This document shows positions 39,996 to 47,738 of a DNA stretch of 64,000 nt, one piece after another. Position 1 is the stretch's first letter, and each line of letters begins with the position of its first letter. The notes beneath the pieces are model-generated. The model was not told the DNA's origin, ran no database searches, and saw nothing but the letters and a program-made list of their open reading frames with translations. This stretch comes from Haloarcula sp. H-GB4. GTDB taxonomy: Archaea; Halobacteriota; Halobacteria; Halobacteriales; Haloarculaceae. Made by a program: the position numbers and the translations under genes. The DNA lies in assembly GCF_030848575.1 (NCBI RefSeq), contig NZ_JAVDDX010000001.1:62001-126000 (forward strand), in the 5' to 3' direction.

Positions 39996-40753
39996 CGGAC
40001 GCTGCACCCGGCAAAGTGTATCTGGTCGGCTCCGGGCCCGGCGACCCGGACCTGCTGACGGTCAAGGCAAAGCGCCTGCTGGAGGAGGCCGACGTGGTGT
40101 TGCACGACAAGCTCCCTGGCCCGGAAATCATCGGGATGATCCCCGAGGAGAAACGTGAGGACGTGGGCAAACGCGCCGGCGGCGAGTGGACGCCCCAAGA
40201 GTATACCAACGCCCGACTGGTCGAACTGGCCGAAGAAGGAAACACCGTCGTCCGGCTGAAAGGCGGCGATTCGATGGTGTTTGGTCGCGGCGGCGAGGAA
40301 CTGGCCCATCTCGCGGAGCACGGAATCCCCGTGGAGATCGTTCCGGGAATCACGAGCGCTATCGCCGGCCCCGAAGCCGCCGGGATTCCGGTCACGCACC
40401 GCGATTACACGTCCTCGGTCTCCTTCGTCACCGGCCACGAGGACCCCACCAAGGACGAATCGGCTGTCGACTGGGAGGCGCTGGCCGCGACCGGCGGCAC
40501 GCTCGTCGTCCTGATGGGCGTCGGCAAGCTCCCGCAGTACACCGAAGCCCTGCGTGAGGCAGGGATGGACCCCGACACGCCGGTTGCACTCGTTGAGCGC
40601 GCGACCTGGCCGGACCAGCAGGTCGCCACCGGGACGCTTGACACCATCGTCTCCGCTCGTGACGAGGCCGGCATCGAACCGCCCGCTATCACCGTCATCG
40701 GCGAGGTAGCCGGCGAGCGAGAGCAAGTGGTGGAGTTCCTGGAGGGGTACTGA
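39992..40753 (+). CDS. cobA: uroporphyrinogen-III C-methyltransferase (SUMT)
   Basis: A 253-residue SAM-dependent methylase that makes precorrin-2 from uroporphyrinogen III, the entry to siroheme, archaeal haem and cobamides. The start motif VYLVGSGPGDPDLLTVKA (10-27), the GxGGEE loop in VFGRGGEEL, and the EIVPGITSAIAGPEAAGIP segment are typical. The length matches a stand-alone SUMT. It overlaps hemC by 4 bp, and its stop shares one base with the hemD start. Confidence 0.96.
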   Translation: MTDAAPGKVYLVGSGPGDPDLLTVKAKRLLEEADVVLHDKLPGPEIIGMIPEEKREDVGKRAGGEWTPQEYTNARLVELAEEGNTVVRLKGGDSMVFGRGGEELAHLAEHGIPVEIVPGITSAIAGPEAAGIPVTHRDYTSSVSFVTGHEDPTKDESAVDWEALAATGGTLVVLMGVGKLPQYTEALREAGMDPDTPVALVERATWPDQQVATGTLDTIVSARDEAGIEPPAITVIGEVAGEREQVVEFLEGY

Positions 40754-41535
40754 TGCGCGAAGAACCGCGTCTACGCGTGGCCGCCTTCCGGCCCGATGAT
40801 GAGCGCCTGAACGACGCAGTCGAGCTCATCGAATCGCTCGGTGCCGACCCGGTTCCGGACCCGATGCTTGCGATCGAACCGGCGACGGCCGATGATTCCG
40901 AGGCCACCGACAGCCAAGTAACGCCCCGTACCGACGCCGACTACGTCGTCCTGACAAGCAAGACCGGTGTCGAACTCGCCGCCGAAGCCGGCTGGGACCC
41001 CGGCGAGGCGACGGTGTGTGCCATCGGCGAGTCGACCGCCGAGGCGCTTCACGAGGCCGGTTATGGCGTCGACATAATTCCCGCGGAGTACTCTTCGACG
41101 GGACTCGTCGAAACGCTGTCCGGAGCGGTGGCCGGCACGAGAGTTGAAGTCGCCCGGTCGGACCACGGCTCCGCAGTGCTGACTGACGGACTGGAGAACG
41201 CTGGCGCGTACGTCCACGAAACCGTGCTGTACCGGCTTATCCAGCCCCCGGAATCAGGCGAGTCCGCGGAGCTGGCAGCAAGTGGTGACCTCGACGCGGC
41301 GCTGTTCACGTCCTCGCTCACCGTCGAACACTTCCTTGATGCGGCTGCGGACCTCGGTGTCCGCGAGGCTGCGATCCACGGGCTGAACGAGGCGACCGTC
41401 GGCGCAATCGGCCAGCCGACGCGAGAAACGGCCGAGGCCGCCGGTATCTCGGTCGACGTCGTTCCCGACCAAGCCGACTTCGAGGCGCTGGCTTGCGACG
41501 CCGTTGAGGCGGCCGCGCCGACCCACCACGAGTAA
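40753..41535 (+). CDS. hemD: uroporphyrinogen-III synthase
   Basis: A 260-residue enzyme that cyclises hydroxymethylbilane with D-ring inversion. It has the two Rossmann-like halves of HemD with loosely conserved motifs (DYVVLTSKTGVELAA near 61-75, VCAIGESTAEAL, ALFTSSLTVEHFL and VGAIGQPTRETA). The low family conservation is usual. It is the third gene of hemC-cobA-hemD, in the order known for haloarchaea and coupled by overlapping codons. Confidence 0.93.
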   Translation: MREEPRLRVAAFRPDDERLNDAVELIESLGADPVPDPMLAIEPATADDSEATDSQVTPRTDADYVVLTSKTGVELAAEAGWDPGEATVCAIGESTAEALHEAGYGVDIIPAEYSSTGLVETLSGAVAGTRVEVARSDHGSAVLTDGLENAGAYVHETVLYRLIQPPESGESAELAASGDLDAALFTSSLTVEHFLDAAADLGVREAAIHGLNEATVGAIGQPTRETAEAAGISVDVVPDQADFEALACDAVEAAAPTHHE

Positions 41536-41568
41536 CGGCTCCGATACGGTTTCGGCGTTTCCCCCGAG

Positions 41569-42294
41569 CTATTCTGCGGCTTCTTCGACGGCTTCGCGCT
41601 CGTCCATCTCGGCCCGCAGCGCCGCCAGTTCGTTCTCGACGGCCCGTTCGCCGGAGAGGCGGTCGAGTTCCTGGTCGATTGAATCGCCCTCGTCGAGTAC
41701 GGATTCGAGCTGGCCGCTCGCTTCGAGTTCCTCCAGCGCGGCCGCACGTGCCTCCATCTGTTCCGTGCGCTCCGTGGCGCGTTCGATGGAGCGGTGTACA
41801 TCGGCCATCGTATCGCCAGCGCCGGTAAACGCCTCCGAGACCCGCGCCGACGCTTCGGCGGCCTGATAGCGAGCTTTCATCGTCTCTTTTTTCGTCCGGA
41901 ACTGTTCTATCTGGCTGCTGAGTTCGGCCCGCTTGCCGACCAGCCGGTCCTGTGTCTCTTGTAAGCCGTCTATCTGCCCTGTTAGCTCCGTTATCTGGCT
42001 GACGTTCACCTGCTTCTTTTCCAGCGCCCGGCGCGCGAGGTCGTCACGGCCCTCCTGCAGGGCGGCCCGGGCCTGCGTGTCGTGTTTCTCGACGTTCGAC
42101 CGCAACCGGGTTCGGTATATCTCCAGCCGTTTCTTCTGGGTCGTCACGTCGGCGATACCGCGCGTCACGTCCTGTAGTTCGCCCCGCATCTGTTCATATG
42201 AGTAGTCCAGTTCCGCCGCTGGGTCCGAGGTTCGGTTTAAGAGGGCGTTGAGCTTGGCACGGATAGCGAACGCGAACCGCTGGAGGAAGCTCAT
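41569..42294 (-). CDS. PspA/IM30 family membrane-remodelling protein
   Basis: A 241-residue, nearly all-helical coiled-coil protein of the PspA/Vipp1 family, which polymerises on stressed membranes. The N-terminal amphipathic helix FLQRFAFAIRAKLNALLNRT and the YSYEQMRGELQDV-like segment (YEQMRGELQDVTRG near 33-46) are typical. Long heptads follow to about residue 225. It is convergent with hemD. The upstream region (42340-42460) is AT-rich and probably holds its promoter. Confidence 0.9.
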   Translation of the reverse strand: MSFLQRFAFAIRAKLNALLNRTSDPAAELDYSYEQMRGELQDVTRGIADVTTQKKRLEIYRTRLRSNVEKHDTQARAALQEGRDDLARRALEKKQVNVSQITELTGQIDGLQETQDRLVGKRAELSSQIEQFRTKKETMKARYQAAEASARVSEAFTGAGDTMADVHRSIERATERTEQMEARAAALEELEASGQLESVLDEGDSIDQELDRLSGERAVENELAALRAEMDEREAVEEAAE

Positions 42295-42509
42295 CGGGAC
42301 CGCTCCGGCAGACAGATAACTCGATTCGGTTCCGACTGTGGCTCGGACGTGACAGCACTCATGTTATCTAGTATGAATGAACGCATTATAATAACAGGGT
42401 ACCACTCCGTTTAAGCCGAGTTTAATCCGCTAACATAACTGAGATCCGTGACTATCTGATCTTACTGTCTGGCTACTTGAGGGGTGCTGGGAGCAACGAA
42501 TACGTGAAG

Positions 42510-42764
42510 ATGACACGATCCTTATTGCGTACGGCCGGGACGCTGGCACTCGCACTGACACACCTCATCGGCGTGGCTGCGGCCGTACCCACAGCTGGTG
42601 GGGGCGATACGACGAACGCCGTCGGCCCGCCCGGCAGCTTCCCGGATCAGGTCCCTGACTTCGTGACGGCGATCATCGAAGCGATTCAGGTGTTCCTCAC
42701 CGATGAGAGCGGCGCCAGCCCTGAAGGGGCCGTGAGTGGCGTGGCTGGCGAGAACGGTGGCTAA
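42510..42764 (+). CDS. small secreted protein (84 aa)
   Basis: An 84-residue protein with a Sec-like signal (MTRSLLRTAGTLALALTHLI, Ala-rich cleavage near residue 25) and a short acidic/Pro mature part containing one more hydrophobic stretch (VTAIIEAIQVFLT). The frame opens at 42477, but ATG 42510 directly precedes the signal. It is one base from the next gene, so the two are cotranscribed. Unknown function. Confidence 0.6.
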   Translation: MTRSLLRTAGTLALALTHLIGVAAAVPTAGGGDTTNAVGPPGSFPDQVPDFVTAIIEAIQVFLTDESGASPEGAVSGVAGENGG

Positions 42765-42765
42765 G

Positions 42766-43314
42766 ATGGATGGTAAGCTACTCGCCGTCATCGGCATCGT
42801 CGTACTCCTGCTCGCGGGTGTTGGCGGGGCGTTCGTCACCAATCTCGGCCCGTTCCAGGCGGAAAGCAGCGGCGAGGACCTCTCGGAGTTCCCGACGGAA
42901 ACAACTGAAGCCACTGAGAGCGACACCGCAATTACCGATACTGGTGATTCTGACGGCGGCGCAGCAAGCACCCCGCCGTTCGCGTTCACCGTCGACTCCA
43001 TCGAGGAGTGCGGCCGGACCTGTCGTGATGTGACTTCCACGCTGACAAACCAGCAGAACAGCACGGCGGATGATATCACCGTTTACACACGGATTTACGC
43101 CGGGAACACTACCGACGGTGACGTAGTCTGGCAGGGCTCCGAGGACGTTGGCACACTCGAAGCAGACGGATCCTACACCACGACCCGGCGCGTCGATCTG
43201 GCGTTCAGTGACGCCTACGCTATCGAACAGGCGGATGGCTGGATAACTATCCGAACGACCGTCGAGACAGCCGACCAGACCGTCACCATCAGCGACCAGC
43301 GGGATGTCATCTGA
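42766..43314 (+). CDS. membrane-anchored exported protein
   Basis: A 182-residue protein with an N-terminal anchor (LLAVIGIVVLLLAGVGGAF, 5-23), an acidic Thr/Ser/Glu-rich linker to about 75, and a beta-sandwich-like domain (about 75-182) with a C-x3-C pair (EECGRTCRDV) and several NxT sequons. The domain resembles haloarchaeal FxLYD-like transport/stress beta folds. It starts one base after the stop of the small secreted protein. The function is unknown. Confidence 0.75.
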   Translation: MDGKLLAVIGIVVLLLAGVGGAFVTNLGPFQAESSGEDLSEFPTETTEATESDTAITDTGDSDGGAASTPPFAFTVDSIEECGRTCRDVTSTLTNQQNSTADDITVYTRIYAGNTTDGDVVWQGSEDVGTLEADGSYTTTRRVDLAFSDAYAIEQADGWITIRTTVETADQTVTISDQRDVI

Positions 43315-43389
43315 TGGGGCACGCCGCACTGGCGTGAACAACCGTGCGTCTGAACGTTTTTATGCCGGAGCGCACCTATCCCCGGTACG

Positions 43390-44853
43390 ATGACTACGAC
43401 CGGCCCTGTTCCAGCGCTCGCCGACCGCGCGGCCGCCTGCGCTGACCGACTCCGGGCGGCCGACCGCGTGTTGCTGGCCTCCCACATCGACGCCGACGGG
43501 CTGACCAGCGCCGCCATCGCCACCGCGGCGCTATCGCGGGCCGGGATCCCTGTCGAGACCGTCTTCAAGAAGCAACTCGACGCCGCCGAAATTGAGAGTA
43601 TCGCGGCCCGTGAGTACGACACCGTCTTATTCACCGACTTCGGCTCGGGCCAGCTAGACGTGATCTCCGAGCATGTCGCCGCAGGCGATTTTGAGGCAAT
43701 CGTCGCCGACCACCACCAGCCGTCGGACCCGGGCGACTGCCACCCGGACGCGGTTGTCGACACCGACGGCTACGCCGACTTCGAGACGCATCTCAATCCG
43801 CTGCTGGAAGGCATCAATGGCGCGTCGGAGCTTTCGGGTGCAGGCGCGGCATACGTCCTCGCCCGTGCGCTCTCGACCGGAGAGACGGACAACCGAGACC
43901 TCGCCGCGCTGGCGGTCGTCGGCGCGGTCGGGGACATGCAGGCCGTCGGCGGTGAACTCGTCGGGGCCAACGCCGGGCTCGTCGAGGATGGAATCGCCGC
44001 CGATGTGCTTGAGGAAGGGACCGATCTCTCGCTGTATGGCAAACAGACCCGGCCGCTGCCGAAACTGCTCGAGTACGCCACGGAAGTCCCGATACCGGGC
44101 ATCTCGAACGATCAGGCCGGCGCGACGCGGTTCCTCGAAGGCCTCGGACTGGATCTCAAATCCGATGATGACTGGCGCACGTGGGCCGACCTCTCCGATG
44201 ACGAGCGCCAGACTGTCGCCAGTGGGCTGGTCCAGCGAGCTGTCGAGCGCGGCGTCCCAGCGGACAAGATAGAGACGCTCATCGGCACGACCTACACGCT
44301 GACCGCGGAACCACGCGGGACGGAACTCCGGGACGCAAGCGAGTTCTCGACGCTTTTGAACGCCACCGCTCGCTACGAGCGGGCGGACGTGGGACTGGCC
44401 GTCTGTCTCGGCGAGCGTGACGCGCCGCTTGAGCGGGCGCGGACGCTGCTGTCGAACCACCGCCGGAACCTCTCGGAGGGCCTCACGCTCGTCAAGGAGC
44501 GCGGCGTCACGCCGGCGGGGACCGTCCAGTGGTTCGACGCAGGCGATGCCATCCGCGAGACCATCGTCGGCATCGTTGCCGGGATGGCGCTGGGGACCAA
44601 TGGTGTTGATTCGGACAAGCCTATCATCGCCTTCGCCAGCACCGACGAGGACGAGACCAAAGTGTCCTCACGGGCGACCGGCCCGCTGGTCGGCCGGGGC
44701 GTCGACCTGTCGGTCGTGATGCGTGACGCCGCCCAGTCCGTCGGCGGCGACGGTGGCGGTCACGATATCGCAGCGGGTGCGACTATCCCGTCTGGAGAGG
44801 AGTCGGCGTTTATCCAAGCGGCTGACGAAATTATCAGCGACCAACTGTCGTAG
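43390..44853 (+). CDS. DHH family phosphoesterase (RecJ-like nuclease)
   Basis: A 487-residue protein with the DHH domain motifs SHIDADGLTSAA (residues 33-44), FTDFGSG and VADHHQP, and the C-terminal DHHA1 motif GGDGGGHDIAAGATIP near 455-470. These are the marks of archaeal RecJ-like exonucleases, which act with the replisome on single-stranded DNA or RNA primers; some relatives are nanoRNases. TTTTTATG about 29 bp upstream of the ATG fits a leaderless promoter. Confidence 0.9.
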   Translation: MTTTGPVPALADRAAACADRLRAADRVLLASHIDADGLTSAAIATAALSRAGIPVETVFKKQLDAAEIESIAAREYDTVLFTDFGSGQLDVISEHVAAGDFEAIVADHHQPSDPGDCHPDAVVDTDGYADFETHLNPLLEGINGASELSGAGAAYVLARALSTGETDNRDLAALAVVGAVGDMQAVGGELVGANAGLVEDGIAADVLEEGTDLSLYGKQTRPLPKLLEYATEVPIPGISNDQAGATRFLEGLGLDLKSDDDWRTWADLSDDERQTVASGLVQRAVERGVPADKIETLIGTTYTLTAEPRGTELRDASEFSTLLNATARYERADVGLAVCLGERDAPLERARTLLSNHRRNLSEGLTLVKERGVTPAGTVQWFDAGDAIRETIVGIVAGMALGTNGVDSDKPIIAFASTDEDETKVSSRATGPLVGRGVDLSVVMRDAAQSVGGDGGGHDIAAGATIPSGEESAFIQAADEIISDQLS

Positions 44854-44949
44854 CGACGACAGCCCGGAACGCGCGACGGCGCAACGTACGACTTCCACCG
44901 CCAGTATCAGCAATAAAAGCTATACGTCCGCTTCTCCGAACACCCCACG

Positions 44950-45183
44950 ATGGACTCTCGGGGCCTGTTCGATATTGCACTCGTCGTCGTCGCCGGCCTG
45001 CTAGCCTACACTGAGACGTTCGGCTTCGCGAACCCACGGACGACGCTACAGGAGATTATCGCAGCTATTGCCGGGCTGGACATCCGCGTCTTTCTCGTCC
45101 TAGGTGGCATCTTCGGCATCTGTTTCGTCGCGTACCTCACGATGTATCTCCCGCAGAAGGACGCACGCACGATACAACGCTGA
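44950..45183 (+). CDS. small membrane protein (77 aa)
   Basis: A 77-residue protein with two clear membrane segments, LFDIALVVVAGLLAYTETFG near 6-25 and VFLVLGGIFGICFVAYLTMY near 47-66. Short charged ends point outward. It lies upstream of the DUF5783 gene on the same strand. No function is known to me. Confidence 0.75.
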   Translation: MDSRGLFDIALVVVAGLLAYTETFGFANPRTTLQEIIAAIAGLDIRVFLVLGGIFGICFVAYLTMYLPQKDARTIQR

Positions 45184-45225
45184 ACATCGGGCCATCTTTA
45201 TCCCCAGCCCCATACCGTTCTGGCA

Positions 45226-45543
45226 ATGACAGAGTTCGATCCCGAGAAGTTTGAGGACAAGTACGCGAACTACTTCCCGGAACTGCAGAAGGCCTACAAG
45301 AACGCCTTCGAGCGGATGAACGACACGTACGACTCCGAACTGGTCCACGCGATCGACCAGCAGATCCTCAATGAGTCAGAGCCGTTCTACGAGGACGGCG
45401 AGTTCAGTGTCGAATTACCCGAGAACCCGACAGAACGGCTTTCAGCGGTCATCGTCGACGACGAGAAACTCGACACCGTGCTTTCCGAATATATTGATGA
45501 AATCGAGCACGAACTGCGCCGCGTGTTCAATCTCGACGACTGA
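45226..45543 (+). CDS. DUF5783 family protein
   Basis: A 105-residue, strongly acidic and helical protein, beginning FDPEKFEDKYANYFPELQKA after the first residues. I recognise the haloarchaeal DUF5783 family. It is probably soluble and has no catalytic motif. It follows the small membrane protein gene by 42 bp. Confidence 0.85.
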   Translation: MTEFDPEKFEDKYANYFPELQKAYKNAFERMNDTYDSELVHAIDQQILNESEPFYEDGEFSVELPENPTERLSAVIVDDEKLDTVLSEYIDEIEHELRRVFNLDD

Positions 45544-45613
45544 CTGTACTCGCCGCGAACGATTGCTACGGTTCTGTTCTGCTAGTATACCAACGCAAAC
45601 GCCCGGTGACGCC

Positions 45614-46687
45614 CTATTCGTCGGACGTCATGGTCTCATTCGGCTCGGGGGCTGGGGTTGAATCCGGTTCGGACGGCAACGTGCTGCCACCGATTCCCGT
45701 ACCGGGGAGCGATCCGCCAGGTCCGGACTCACCAGACTCTGCGGTCTGTGGCGCGTCTGCGGGTGATTTCTCGCCCGTGACGAGGAAATCAAGCAGGTTC
45801 CCGACCAGTTGCTCGTTGTCGGCCCGGTAGAGGAACTCCTGCGTGAAAACGTTCGTGTCACCGACGGTGACGACATTCCCCGAGCGGGCAACGACGCCGT
45901 ACGTGTCCTGTCGCCGGGTCTTCGAGAGCGTTGTCTGTTCCGTCGTCGTGAGCGCGGTGTTGCCGCCATGAACGGGGATTGCGGCGTAGAAGACCGTTCG
46001 GTCGACGCCCGCTGTGAGTTCCGTATCTCCCGTTGGCGTGGCGTAGACGTTCTGGTAGTTGGTGTCGTACTCGTGCATATTGTACAGGTAGCCGTTCCCG
46101 TACGAGAGACCGTACTGGCTTGCCAGCGGCGCCATCGGCATGGTCACGCTGTCCGATCGAATCGGGCCGAACAGTCCCAGCCCTGCGGGGCTCGCCTGCG
46201 ACGGCTCGTTCAGCAAGAGCACGCGACCGCCTGCGTCACTGAACGCGGAGAGGCCGTTCAGTTCGCTCTCGGTGTAGCGCTGTTCCGCGCCGAGAACGAC
46301 GAGGGCGTCAGCCGAACGGAGTGACTCGTTGAGCGCGCTCCCGCTCTGTCGCTCACCGACGTGGTATCGCACTGTCGCTCCGTTCTCGGTCAGGGTCGAG
46401 ACGAGCGGCGTGAGTGCTTCGCGGTCGATATCGCCGGCGTGAGCGACGTCGATAACGACAACCTTCCCGGATGCGTCGGCCGACATCGAGAGGTCACCGC
46501 TCTCGTCCGCCGGAGTTGCGACGCCCTCGCCGCTGTTGAACGACGGGGCATTCACCTGACTTACATCGGGGGCCGATTGCACACCGCCACCAATCGCGAC
46601 GGTGCCGACAATCACCGAGAGGACGAGTATCCCGATGAAAAACCCTGCTCGGATGACCGGACTCGAACGTGAGCTATCGGCTGCCAT
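45614..46687 (-). CDS. DUF4350 domain exported protein
   Basis: A 357-residue protein with an N-terminal membrane anchor (RAGFFIGILVLSVIVGTVAI) and a DUF4350-like domain related to GldG/IFT glutamine-amidotransferase-like folds (KVVVIDVAHAGD, then ALVVLGAEQRYTESEL, GGRVLLLNEPSQ). The C terminus is a Gly/Pro/Ser-rich tail. GGAGGTG at 46694-46700 lies six bases before ATG 46687, so this start is chosen over 46696. It is one base downstream of the S49 protease stop, which makes a two-gene operon. Confidence 0.85.
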   Translation of the reverse strand: MAADSSRSSPVIRAGFFIGILVLSVIVGTVAIGGGVQSAPDVSQVNAPSFNSGEGVATPADESGDLSMSADASGKVVVIDVAHAGDIDREALTPLVSTLTENGATVRYHVGERQSGSALNESLRSADALVVLGAEQRYTESELNGLSAFSDAGGRVLLLNEPSQASPAGLGLFGPIRSDSVTMPMAPLASQYGLSYGNGYLYNMHEYDTNYQNVYATPTGDTELTAGVDRTVFYAAIPVHGGNTALTTTEQTTLSKTRRQDTYGVVARSGNVVTVGDTNVFTQEFLYRADNEQLVGNLLDFLVTGEKSPADAPQTAESGESGPGGSLPGTGIGGSTLPSEPDSTPAPEPNETMTSDE

Positions 46688-46688
46688 T

Positions 46689-47615
46689 TCAGGCACCTCC
46701 CTGTGCGGTGCTGTTGTAGACGACCTGTTGATTCTCCGGCGTGCCGTATATCATGAGGAAGTGGACCGTGTCGACGCCCTGGAACGTGTACGGGGCGCCT
46801 TCGGCGGCGATGGTGGCGTTCCCACTGGCTCCACTCCCGCCAGTGAGGAGGAACAGCCCTCGTGGATCCGCGGGGTTGTGGTATACGACCTGATACTCTG
46901 AGAGACCAGCCTCTTCGGCCGCGCCGGCTATCGCGGCTTCGAGTCCACCGACTTCATCCGCATAGCCGGTCTGGACCGCGCGGCCGCCCTGATAGGCTGA
47001 CGCTTCAGCGACAGTCTCGCGGGAGACGTTGAGCCTGTCACCGCGTTCAGTCATGACCGCACCGACGAATGCTCGCTTCATCGATTCGAGGCTCGCGTAG
47101 TACTGGTCACGCGTCATCCCTCGATGGGCCTTGTCGGGCCCAGTGGTTGCAGATGCACTCAGGCCGTCGCTCGGCGCGGTGCCGATGACGCCGACGTGGC
47201 CAACGAGGCTGGCCGGCGTCACGTAGATGCGGTCGCTCGGGACCGCGGTGTAGTACGCGCCGGAGGCGGCGTACTGGTCAACGCTCGTGTACACCGGTTT
47301 CTCCGCTGAGAGCCGCTTGACGGCCAGATACATCGACTCACTGGCGGCGGCACTACCGCCGGGACTCGATACCCGGAGAACGACCGCTTCCACCGACTCG
47401 TTGCTGCGGAGTTCACGGAGCTCCTGTACCGTGTCCTGTGCGCTAGAACTGGAAATTGTTTCGTCGACATTCACTACAGCGACGTACTGTTCGTCACCCT
47501 CGGCGACCGACGCCGCATACGGCACGACGGCGGCACCAATGAGAATGGCAATAACCGCAAGTACCGTGTACGACTGGAGGGCAGTTGCGACCCGTCTATC
47601 GATTGGGTTAGTCAT
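46689..47615 (-). CDS. S49 family signal peptide peptidase (SppA-like)
   Basis: A 308-residue membrane protease with an N-terminal anchor at about 16-36. The S49 catalytic Ser is S118 in QYAASGAYYTA and the general-base Lys K162 in GPDKAHRGMT, the Ser-Lys pair of the short SppA form. VVLRVSSPGGSAAASE (79-94) supplies the binding strand. ATG 47615 is chosen over 47639. Such enzymes cut remnant signal peptides or membrane proteins. Its stop lies one base before the DUF4350 gene start, so the two act from one transcript. Confidence 0.9.
   Translation of the reverse strand: MTNPIDRRVATALQSYTVLAVIAILIGAAVVPYAASVAEGDEQYVAVVNVDETISSSSAQDTVQELRELRSNESVEAVVLRVSSPGGSAAASESMYLAVKRLSAEKPVYTSVDQYAASGAYYTAVPSDRIYVTPASLVGHVGVIGTAPSDGLSASATTGPDKAHRGMTRDQYYASLESMKRAFVGAVMTERGDRLNVSRETVAEASAYQGGRAVQTGYADEVGGLEAAIAGAAEEAGLSEYQVVYHNPADPRGLFLLTGGSGASGNATIAAEGAPYTFQGVDTVHFLMIYGTPENQQVVYNSTAQGGA
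46694..46700 (-). promoter_or_regulatory. strong Shine-Dalgarno of the DUF4350 gene
   Basis: GGAGGTG on the minus strand, six bases before ATG 46687, inside the end of the S49 protease gene. It decides the start and marks this gene as the internal cistron of an operon. Confidence 0.6.
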
Positions 47616-47738
47616 GCGACAACATCGATTCGCTGTCACGTTAGGCTAATAAAAGGATAGCCTGAACTGCTGGCTCAGAAGTCGCCGTCCCGGGACGACA
47701 TGAGAAGTTTCCTTACTGTCGACCTGCAATCGGGATCT

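Noticed and set aside
39560-40726. 388-codon frame antisense to hemC and cobA
   Set aside because: Shadow frame across two recognised genes.
47180-47250. GHVGV in the S49 protease, first thought to be a lost catalytic Ser
   Set aside because: In this family the nucleophile is in the ASGAYY motif (S118), which is intact; GHVGV is another conserved segment.
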